From: JAWHQP01 sp032586195
Lineage (GTDB): Bacteria > Pseudomonadota > Gammaproteobacteria > Enterobacterales > Pasteurellaceae
NCBI GenBank assembly: GCA_032586195.1
Contig: JAWHQP010000022.1
Location: 1 to 9,881, forward strand
Reading direction: 5' to 3'
Length of the DNA: 9,881 nucleotides
In this document: piece by piece, positions 1 through 5,474 of the stretch
How the letters are laid out: every line of letters begins with the position of its first letter
How positions within the stretch are numbered: position 1 is the stretch's first letter
Notes under the pieces: model-generated
What the model was told of the DNA's origin: nothing
The model's input: only the letters and a program-made list of their open reading frames with translations
The model's database searches: none
Position numbers and translations under genes: made by a program

Positions 1-506
1 GACGTGTCATATCTAAATGGCTGTTCGTTCCCTCACAGGAGCGTGGATTGAAACCCGCATAGACGTTAAGAATGCATGTCCATTCTTTGTTCGTTCCCTC
101 ACAGGAGCGTGGATTGAAACGTTTCGCCAGTCAGCACAAAAAACTGAATAAATAAGTTCGTTCCCTCACAGGAGCGTGGATTGAAACTTAAAACGTTCGT
201 TAGTTTCTTTGGCGGTGAGTTGTTCGTTCCCTCACAGGAGCGTGGATTGAAACTAGTGCCTCATGGCCCAGATTGACTTTAACCGACGTTAGTTCCTTCG
301 CGGGAGCGTGGATTGAAACTGCCCCTCACTGCCCATATAGCTTAATGGTGCCAGTTCGTTCCTTCATGGAAGCGTGGATTGAAACCCTGTCCATTGCAAG
401 GTATGGGATCGTCAAGTGTGTTCGTTCCTTCACAGAAGCATGGATTGAAACCAGACATTGTAGGGAGGCGCTCGATGCCATAATCGAGTTCGTTCCTTCG
501 CAGTAG
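1..506 (+). CRISPR. Type I-C-like CRISPR array, leader-distal end
   Basis: Seven 32-bp repeats start at 23, 89, 156, 222, 288, 354 and 420, and a truncated eighth starts at 488. The spacers are 34, 35, 34, 34, 34, 34 and 36 bp, and 1-22 is the tail of another spacer cut by the window edge. The first four repeats are identical, begin GTTCGTTCCCTCACAG and end GCGTGGATTGAAAC. The ending and the partial dyad (repeat positions 4-9 pairing with 16-21, one G-U) resemble type I-C repeats, so the subtype is inferred from the repeat alone. Repeats 5-8 carry three or more substitutions each, and the last loses its 3' third. Decay at the right marks the old, leader-distal end, so the leader, newest spacers and cas genes should lie to the left, outside the window, with transcription left to right. 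The array converges on kdsA. An apparent small ORF across 273-506 is an artefact of the 66-bp period. Confidence 0.97.
488..506 (+). repeat. Truncated terminal CRISPR repeat
   Basis: This segment matches the first 19 positions of the repeat with three substitutions (C10T, A13G, G17T). After it the similarity ends, and the GTGGATTGAAAC half is missing. It closes the 36-bp last spacer, and the A-rich tract of the kdsA terminator follows six bases later. Truncated or decayed final repeats are usual at the trailer end of an array. The C10T change is shared with the three repeats before it, and A13G is shared with repeat 5 only. Confidence 0.85.
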
Positions 507-511
507 TATAA

Positions 512-540
512 AAAAATAATAGGGCTGGCCAGCCCTATTT
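512..540 (-). terminator. Rho-independent terminator of the prfA-prmC-sirB1-kdsA genes
   Basis: Positions 518-539 form a perfect 22-bp palindrome (AATAGGGCTGG and its complement, no spacer bases). Read on the minus strand it is followed by TATTTTTTT, the expected U-tract. It begins 10 bases beyond the kdsA stop codon. On the plus strand only three T follow the stem, so it would be a weaker stop for CRISPR transcription arriving from the left. Confidence 0.9.
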
Positions 541-549
541 GAAATGTCG

Positions 550-1404
550 TTAACCTGCCGTATTCAGTTCTGTAAAGCTTTTCACTAAATCATCGATCGC
601 TTTCATTTGACTAATAAAACTTTCTAATGTTGAAAGAGGTAATGCGGAGGGGCCGTCGCATTTGGCGTTGTTCGGATCGGGGTGGGCTTCAAGGAATAAT
701 CCGGCAATGCCTACCGCCATGCCGGCACGTGCTAATTCGGTTACCTGAGCACGGCGACCGCCTGAGGCTGGGCCGAACGGGTCGCGGCATTGTAACGAAT
801 GGGTAACATCAAAAATCACAGGGCTACCCTTTGATACTTTTTTCATAATGCCGAAACCTAGCATATCCACCACTAAATTATCGTAACCGAAGTTGGAACC
901 GCGGTCACACAAAATAACCTGATCATTACCGCACTCTTCGATTTTTTCTACAATATTACCCATTTGACCGGGACTTAAAAATTGCGGTTTTTTTACGTTA
1001 ATCACCGCACCCGTGCGAGCCATTGCCTCGACTAAGTCCGTCTGACGAGCCAAAAACGCCGGTAATTGGATCACATCCACCACATCGGCCACAGGTTTGC
1101 ATTGGTAAATTTCATGTACATCGGTGATTACTTTTACACCAAAGGTACTTTTCAATTCCTGAAAAATTTTCAGACCTTCTTCCATCCCCGGCCCGCGATA
1201 GGAATGGATGGATGAACGATTCGCTTTGTCGAACGAAGCTTTAAAGACATAAGGTATATCCAGTTTCCGAGTAACCTCTACGTATTTTTCACATACCTGC
1301 ATTGCCATATCACGGCTTTCCAGCACGTTCATGCCACCGAATAAAACGAAAGGTTTATCATTGGCGACCTCAATTTCGCCGATACGCACGATTTTATTTT
1401 GCAT
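550..1404 (-). CDS. kdsA: 3-deoxy-8-phosphooctulonate synthase (KdsA)
   Basis: This cytoplasmic enzyme condenses phosphoenolpyruvate with D-arabinose 5-phosphate to give Kdo 8-phosphate, the first committed step to the Kdo of lipopolysaccharide. The 284-residue protein has the same length as the E. coli enzyme as I recall it and is close to it throughout: VLFGGMNVLESRD (20-32), FKASFDKANRSSIHSYRGPG (54-73), DVVDVIQLPAFLARQTD (107-123), NVKKPQFLSPGQMGN (136-150) and DVTHSLQCRDPFG (199-211). Asn26, in GGMN, is the residue typical of the metal-independent class; metal-dependent enzymes have Cys there. I chose the ATG at 1404 because it matches the family N terminus and has AAAGGA about 6 bases upstream. 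An in-frame ATG at 1428 would add eight residues and overlap sirB1. The gene follows sirB1 by 10 bases, with the ribosome site overlapping the sirB1 stop, so it is probably coupled to it. A one-mismatch USS (GAGTGCGGT on the minus strand) lies at 928-936. Confidence 0.98.
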   Translation of the reverse strand: MQNKIVRIGEIEVANDKPFVLFGGMNVLESRDMAMQVCEKYVEVTRKLDIPYVFKASFDKANRSSIHSYRGPGMEEGLKIFQELKSTFGVKVITDVHEIYQCKPVADVVDVIQLPAFLARQTDLVEAMARTGAVINVKKPQFLSPGQMGNIVEKIEECGNDQVILCDRGSNFGYDNLVVDMLGFGIMKKVSKGSPVIFDVTHSLQCRDPFGPASGGRRAQVTELARAGMAVGIAGLFLEAHPDPNNAKCDGPSALPLSTLESFISQMKAIDDLVKSFTELNTAG

Positions 1405-1414
1405 AATTTTTCCT

Positions 1415-2206
1415 TTAATGGAGATCATAATAAGCTTGTTTTAATTCCGCCATTTGCGCCGTCAGCAGCATGGATGTCGGATCCTGCGGGCATCGTTCGA
1501 TAAAATACTGCAAATCCTCCACCGCCGCATGGTAAGCCCCCATTTGGGCCAATACTAAACCACGATCACGAATTTCATAAGGGTCATCAGGATGACGGCG
1601 CAGCAATACGTTAATAAAACGAAACGCCTCATCATTATGTTCCTCGCGAATCAGGGCGTTTTTAGCCAATTGATTAAAGCGGGCCAGCAGATCCGCGGTT
1701 TTTGCCGGTTTCAGTTCTTCCGCCGTTAATTTTGCAGTGAAACCGAACGCACCTTCATACAGCTGCTGTAAATAGTGCAGACTGACATAGTGACCGTTCC
1801 ACGGGTCAATAAATACCGCTTCATCGCCCACTTCCGCCCGCAGAATCAACTGAGTCGGAAAATTTACAGGATAAATCGGTAATTTCAAGCTGTCCGCCAA
1901 ATACAATAAAATTGCCCCCAGGGAAACGGGCATACCCGTATGGGTTTCCAACACATGGTTTAAGTATAAATTCTGTAATTCAAAATAATGTTCGGGATCG
2001 CAGTGAAATCCCCAATCACCATAAAATAATTGCAATAATTGATGAATTTTCTCTTTATCATCCAGTTCAGCAGGAATAGCCGCCCGAGCCTTACGCACAA
2101 GGCTGCCCATCAGCGAACGAATACGACCGAGTTCACCACGCTCTCCGTTGGTGATAAGGTAAAACGAAATCATCTCGTCATACAATGCTTTCTGGTAGTC
2201 ATTCAT
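1415..2206 (-). CDS. sirB1: SirB1 family protein (transglutaminase-like fold plus TPR-like C terminus)
   Basis: The biochemical role is not established. The 263 residues align with E. coli SirB1 (YchA, about 269). The N-terminal half carries the transglutaminase-like domain (Transglut_core2 family): FYGDWGF (61-67), GMPVSLGAILLYLADSL (91-107), NFPTQLILRAE (115-125) and FIDPWNG (132-138). The C-terminal part holds helical TPR-like repeats, with HPDDPYEIRDRGLVLAQMG (205-223) and a second unit near 224-253. The usual transglutaminase Cys is Pro/Val here and the His region reads PTQ, so catalysis is unlikely, as also seems true of the E. coli protein. I chose the ATG at 2206 because AGAGGTGG lies just upstream and it clears prmC by 13 bases. 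An ATG at 2251 would add 15 residues without family support and overlap prmC. The place between prmC and kdsA is conserved from E. coli, which suggests shared expression, not a shared pathway. Confidence 0.9.
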   Translation of the reverse strand: MNDYQKALYDEMISFYLITNGERGELGRIRSLMGSLVRKARAAIPAELDDKEKIHQLLQLFYGDWGFHCDPEHYFELQNLYLNHVLETHTGMPVSLGAILLYLADSLKLPIYPVNFPTQLILRAEVGDEAVFIDPWNGHYVSLHYLQQLYEGAFGFTAKLTAEELKPAKTADLLARFNQLAKNALIREEHNDEAFRFINVLLRRHPDDPYEIRDRGLVLAQMGAYHAAVEDLQYFIERCPQDPTSMLLTAQMAELKQAYYDLH

Positions 2207-2219
2207 TATTTTCCACCTC

Positions 2220-3113
2220 TCATTTTCTGTTCGCCAGAGTAACACGTTCATTGTTACCGTAATCTTTCACCGTTACAACCTGCCGCCATGCATTTTCTGC
2301 AAAAATCTTCCGTACCTTTTCCCCTTGCCGCCAGCCATGCTCTAATAACAGCCAGCCGTTCGGATTTAAATAACGCGGAGCATGTTCAATAATATAACGT
2401 AAATCCGCATAACCTTGCTCACCCGCCACCAGCGCCGTGAGCGGCTCAAAACGGACATCACCTCGGGCTAAATGCTCGTCCCGAGCGTCAATATAAGGCG
2501 GATTGCTCACAATAAAATCAAATTTCCGTCCGACAATTCGGCTGAACCAATCGCTTTGCAGAAATTCCACCTCCGGCAATTGATTTCTCAAAGCATTCGC
2601 TTGGGCAAGGCCGACCACATCCGCCAATTTATCCACGCCTAAAATGCGAAATTCGACACCGCACTTTTTCAGTTCCGCCGCAACCGCCAAAGCGATTGCT
2701 CCCGTGCCGGTACCTAAATCCAGCAGCGAAATTTTTCTTTGTCGTGTAAAGTGCGGTGCTGAAAAATGGTGTTTTATTAATTCCAGCACCTGTTCCACCA
2801 GAATTTCGCTATCGGGACGGGGAATCAAGGTATGCGGCGATACATTTAAACTGAGCGACCAGAACCCCGTTTCGCCCAAAATATAAGCGATCGGTTCTCC
2901 TTGTGCCCGACGCTCAAGCATTGCCTGCAAGCGCGCCCGCTCGTCCGAGGTTAATGCGGTATCATCAAAGGCCCGTAACGTTGCCATCGGTTTTTGCGTG
3001 ACAAACTGCAATAATATTACGGCATCCGTTCTGGCATTAAAGTGGGGATCGGATTTAAGATTTTCAAATAAAAATTGGCTTGCATAAGCAAGCCAGTCTG
3101 CGTAGGTCATCAT
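2220..3113 (-). CDS. prmC: Release factor glutamine methyltransferase (PrmC/HemK)
   Basis: PrmC transfers a methyl group from S-adenosylmethionine to the side-chain amide of the GGQ glutamine in release factors RF1 and RF2, which speeds peptide release. Its substrate RF1 is encoded by the gene just upstream. The N-terminal helical domain (about 1-85) has GEPIAYILG (72-80) and HTLIPRPDSE (94-103). The Rossmann methyltransferase domain has motif I DLGTGTGAI (132-140), an acidic ribose-binding position near D161 and the substrate-binding NPPY (204-207). The C terminus GNNERVTLANRK is typical. It has 297 residues against about 277 in E. coli. Much of the extra length falls at two spots that coincide with USSs (SAPHF near 118-122, KKCGVEF at 149-155). 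It starts four bases after the prfA stop, at tandem ATG codons (3113 and 3110), with only a weak Shine-Dalgarno sequence, so translational coupling to prfA is likely. Confidence 0.97.
   Translation of the reverse strand: MMTYADWLAYASQFLFENLKSDPHFNARTDAVILLQFVTQKPMATLRAFDDTALTSDERARLQAMLERRAQGEPIAYILGETGFWSLSLNVSPHTLIPRPDSEILVEQVLELIKHHFSAPHFTRQRKISLLDLGTGTGAIALAVAAELKKCGVEFRILGVDKLADVVGLAQANALRNQLPEVEFLQSDWFSRIVGRKFDFIVSNPPYIDARDEHLARGDVRFEPLTALVAGEQGYADLRYIIEHAPRYLNPNGWLLLEHGWRQGEKVRKIFAENAWRQVVTVKDYGNNERVTLANRK
2639..2666 (-). repeat. Extended USS inside prmC (first)
   Basis: The exact core ACCGCACTT lies at 2658-2666. On the minus strand it reads in the prmC frame as part of KKCGVEF (residues 149-155). 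The flank GTCGAATTTCGCATTTT has its T-run one base earlier than in the other copies. Confidence 0.92.
2749..2776 (+). repeat. Extended USS inside prmC (second)
   Basis: The exact core AAGTGCGGT (2749-2757) is followed by GCTGAAAAATGGTGTTTT. It lies 82 bases from, and opposite to, the first prmC copy. Its complement encodes APHF in the linker just before motif I of PrmC. Confidence 0.92.
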
Positions 3114-3117
3114 AATT

Positions 3118-4200
3118 TTACGGTTGATCCGACAATGCCGCCAACTGATCCGCCTGATATTCGGTGATAATCGGCTGGATTAACTCGTCCATTTTGCCGT
3201 TCATTACTTCGTCCAAGCGATAAAGCGTCAAATTAATACGATGATCCGTAACCCGACCTTGCGGGTAATTATAGGTACGGATTTTATCGGAACGATCGCC
3301 CGAACCTAATAAGTTACGGCGTGTATCGGATTGTTCCTGCGCCCGCTTTTCCTGTTCCGCCTGGACAATACGTGACGCCAACACTGACATTGCTTTAGCT
3401 TTATTTTTATGCTGGGAACGTTCATCCTGACATTCCACCACGATACCCGTCGGGATATGGGTAATACGCACCGCGGAATCCGTAGTATTCACGTGCTGAC
3501 CGCCGGCGCCGGAGGAACGATAAGTATCAATGCGCAAATCCGACGGATTAATTTCCGGCAGCTCCGCTTCCGGCAGCTCCGGCATCACAGCGACGGTGCA
3601 AGCAGAAGTGTGAATTCTCCCCTGAGATTCGGTTTTCGGCACGCGCTGTACGCGGTGACCGCCCGATTCAAATTTCAGCTGGCCGTAAACGCCTTCGCCC
3701 GTGACTTTGACAATAATTTCTTTATAACCGCCCTGCTCGCTCTCATTGGCGCTCAGCGTTTCGATTCTCCAGCGGCGGCTTTCTGCATAACGGCTGTACA
3801 TGCGGAATAAATCACCGGCAAAAATACCCGCCTCATCGCCGCCTGTTCCCGCGCGGATTTCCAAATAAGCGTTATATTCATCATGGGGATCTTTCGGCAG
3901 CAGGAGGATTTGTAACTGTTGTTCTACGTTTACTAACTCGGCTTTACATTCTTCTATTTCCATCTGCGCCATTTCTTTCATGTCCGGCTCGCCAAGCAGC
4001 AATTCCGCCTCTTCAATGTTGGAATTAAGTTGTTTCCAACGGGCAAACGCTTTCACTACATCTTCCAGCTGGGCGTATTCTTTTGAATAGGCGCGAAACT
4101 TATCCTGATCACTGATTACCGACGCGTCCCCGAGTAATGCTTCAAGTTCCTCGTAGCGCTCGTTTAAACTGTCTAATTTGTTGATAATGCTGGGTTTCAT
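3118..4200 (-). CDS. prfA: Peptide chain release factor 1 (RF1)
   Basis: RF1 recognises UAA and UAG in the ribosomal A site and triggers hydrolysis of peptidyl-tRNA. The 360 residues equal the E. coli length as I recall it. After an N-terminal helical domain (about 1-105) comes the peptide-release core with LEIRAGTGGDEAGIFAGDLF (113-132). The stop-codon reading tripeptide is PKT (188-190; PAT in E. coli), inside RVPKTESQGRIHTSAC. The catalytic loop is SGAGGQHVNTTDSA (230-243), with the GGQ glutamine at 235, the residue PrmC methylates. The conserved TRRNLLGSGDRSD segment follows. The ATG at 4200 matches the family start MKPSI and has AAGG 8 bases upstream. It leads the four-gene group. In E. 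coli hemA precedes prfA; here dinB does, with a 115-base gap holding a USS and a candidate promoter. Confidence 0.99.
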   Translation of the reverse strand: MKPSIINKLDSLNERYEELEALLGDASVISDQDKFRAYSKEYAQLEDVVKAFARWKQLNSNIEEAELLLGEPDMKEMAQMEIEECKAELVNVEQQLQILLLPKDPHDEYNAYLEIRAGTGGDEAGIFAGDLFRMYSRYAESRRWRIETLSANESEQGGYKEIIVKVTGEGVYGQLKFESGGHRVQRVPKTESQGRIHTSACTVAVMPELPEAELPEINPSDLRIDTYRSSGAGGQHVNTTDSAVRITHIPTGIVVECQDERSQHKNKAKAMSVLASRIVQAEQEKRAQEQSDTRRNLLGSGDRSDKIRTYNYPQGRVTDHRINLTLYRLDEVMNGKMDELIQPIITEYQADQLAALSDQP

Positions 4201-4241
4201 CTACTAACCTTAAAAATAAAGACGCAATAAAAAAACGGGTT

Positions 4242-4250
4242 ATTTTAGCA
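4242..4250 (-). promoter_or_regulatory. Candidate extended -10 promoter for prfA
   Basis: On the minus strand this reads TGCTAAAAT, an extended -10 element with hexamer TAAAAT, about 42 bases before the prfA start. No good -35 hexamer sits 16-18 bases upstream (best 3 of 6), which is acceptable for an extended -10 promoter. No terminator is evident between dinB and prfA; GCGAAAACTCGC (4274-4285) is only a 4-bp stem with no T-run beside it. Some SOS-driven read-through from dinB is therefore possible. Confidence 0.4.
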
Positions 4251-4275
4251 TGATTATTGTAAATTTAACAGCTGC

Positions 4276-4303
4276 GAAAACTCGCCAAAACAGCACCGCA
4301 CTT
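4276..4303 (-). repeat. DNA uptake signal sequence (extended USS)
   Basis: The core ACCGCACTT is exact at 4295-4303. Read on the minus strand, the flank continues GCTGTTTT and then has TTTT 15-18 bases after the core, as in the other copies here. It begins 13 bases after the dinB stop codon, in the dinB-prfA gap. In naturally competent Pasteurellaceae this motif marks DNA for uptake. Confidence 0.92.
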
Positions 4304-4315
4304 TGTCTGAGCGGG

Positions 4316-5395
4316 CTACCACAAACTCATTTGTTCATCGCGTGTTATTTCGGGAATAGCCACGTGCACACCCACTAGGCGCACACCGCGCCCTTTAGCG
4401 CGCCGCCAGATTTGTTGCAGCAGGCCGATGAAATTCTCTTTGCACAAAGCGAGCGCTACATTATCCATAGTCTTTTCCATCGTGGTGACCTGAAAATCAT
4501 CAAACTTCAGTTTTACGCCGATTTTACGAAAAGCGGACGGAAACATATCGGGGCAAACCCGTCGTACGCGTCGCTCAAACTCGGGATAAAGCCGCTCCAG
4601 CACTACAATCCCCTGTTCAATGACGGAAATGTCTTCCTGTAGGGTGACTTCCGCGCCGACCGACTTACGTTCGCGATCGGGTTCCACCCGCCGTTCATCA
4701 ACGCCGTGACTAAACTGCCAAATCCGCCCTCCCGCTTTGCCAAATTGATTCAATAACAACATTTGCGATTGCTTTTGCACATCTTCGCAGGTTTCCAACC
4801 CCAATTCCGCCAAACGTTGTGCCGTAATCTTACCCACACCGGGAATTTTTTTCAGGGGTAATTTTTTTACGAAAGCCGCGACTTCTTCAGGCTTAATCAC
4901 AAACATCCCATTGGGTTTATTTTGATCCGAGGCAATCTTCGCCAAAAATTTCAGTGGGGCGACACCTGCCGAGGCGGTTAAACGCAATTCATCAAAAATA
5001 GCCCGGCGAATGGCCTGCGCAATCCAAGTTGCGGAACCGGCGCATTGACGGCTGTGAGTGACATCTAGATAGGCTTCATCAAGGGAAAGCGGCTCGATAA
5101 TATCGGTGTAACGATGAAAAATCCGGTGGATCTGGGCGGAAACCTGTTTATACAAGGGCATGTTTACAGGCAACAATATCAATGTCGGACAAAGCTTGAG
5201 CGCCTGTGCCGTCGGCATAGCACTATGCAGACCGAACTTCCGGGCGGCATAATTACAGGTGGTCAGCACTCCCCGGCGATCGGCACTGCCACCCACCGCA
5301 ACGGGTTTATTTCTAAGAGCCGGATTTTCCCGCATTTCTACAGCGGCATAGAAGCAGTCCATATCAATGTGGATGATTTTATTCTGGAGTTGCAT
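4316..5395 (-). CDS. dinB: DNA polymerase IV (Y-family translesion polymerase)
   Basis: Pol IV is a low-fidelity, proofreading-free polymerase that copies across lesions, typically N2-adducted guanine in this family, and serves the SOS and stress responses. The 359 residues start MQLQNKIIHIDMDCFYAAVE. D11 plus SLDEAYLDV (104-112, D106 and E107) give the three metal-binding carboxylates. The residue after DMDCF, Tyr16, sits at the steric gate that excludes ribonucleotides (Phe in E. coli). The thumb helix-hairpin-helix contains IPGVGKITAQRLAELG, and the little-finger domain follows. The extreme C terminus QMSLW (355-359) fits the beta-clamp binding pentapeptide QxxLF/W. I kept the ATG at 5395 on homology; upstream there is no convincing Shine-Dalgarno, since a USS ends only nine bases before it. 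A LexA box lies 58-77 bases upstream. Confidence 0.98.
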   Translation of the reverse strand: MQLQNKIIHIDMDCFYAAVEMRENPALRNKPVAVGGSADRRGVLTTCNYAARKFGLHSAMPTAQALKLCPTLILLPVNMPLYKQVSAQIHRIFHRYTDIIEPLSLDEAYLDVTHSRQCAGSATWIAQAIRRAIFDELRLTASAGVAPLKFLAKIASDQNKPNGMFVIKPEEVAAFVKKLPLKKIPGVGKITAQRLAELGLETCEDVQKQSQMLLLNQFGKAGGRIWQFSHGVDERRVEPDRERKSVGAEVTLQEDISVIEQGIVVLERLYPEFERRVRRVCPDMFPSAFRKIGVKLKFDDFQVTTMEKTMDNVALALCKENFIGLLQQIWRRAKGRGVRLVGVHVAIPEITRDEQMSLW

Positions 5396-5404
5396 GGGTT
5401 TTAA

Positions 5405-5432
5405 AAGTGCGGTGTTGAAAAATCGAATTTTG
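5405..5432 (+). repeat. Extended USS, 28-bp inverted copy of 9694-9721
   Basis: The exact core AAGTGCGGT (5405-5413) is followed by GTTGAAAAATCGAATTTTG. All 28 bases recur in inverted orientation at 9694-9721. This copy sits between the LexA box and the dinB start codon, so it forms most of the presumed dinB 5' leader. Confidence 0.95.
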
Positions 5433-5452
5433 CGTCATACTTTAACACAAAA

Positions 5453-5472
5453 TACTGTTTAAATAAACAGTA
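5453..5472 (-). promoter_or_regulatory. LexA binding site (SOS box) of dinB
   Basis: TACTGTTTAAATAAACAGTA is a 20-bp site with perfect outer arms (TACTG, CAGTA) and the required CTG-N10-CAG spacing. It matches the gamma-proteobacterial LexA consensus, and the two 9-bp arms are exact complements around a 2-base centre. It starts 58 bases upstream of dinB and ends two bases from the stop codon of the upstream gene (5475). A possible promoter read on the minus strand, TTTAAA then TATGAC 18 bases later, overlaps it, so LexA would block dinB transcription until DNA damage. The promoter hexamers are tentative; the box itself is strong. Confidence 0.93.
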
Positions 5473-5474
5473 AA

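Noticed and set aside
254..338. Spacers 4 and 5 share a similar 15-mer (12 of 15 bases, beginning CCTCA)
   Set aside because: With seven spacers and many offsets, a match of this quality is not far from chance; it is no proof of a common target.
273..506. 77-codon open frame with a repeated AWIET motif
   Set aside because: It lies wholly inside the CRISPR array. The repeated peptide is the translated repeat, kept in frame because most repeat-spacer units are 66 bp.
3409..3810. 133-codon plus-strand open frame opposite prfA
   Set aside because: It is antisense to the strongly conserved core of RF1 and has no recognisable domain; a shadow of the real gene. Other small frames opposite dinB, prmC, lysO and lldD were dismissed for the same reason.
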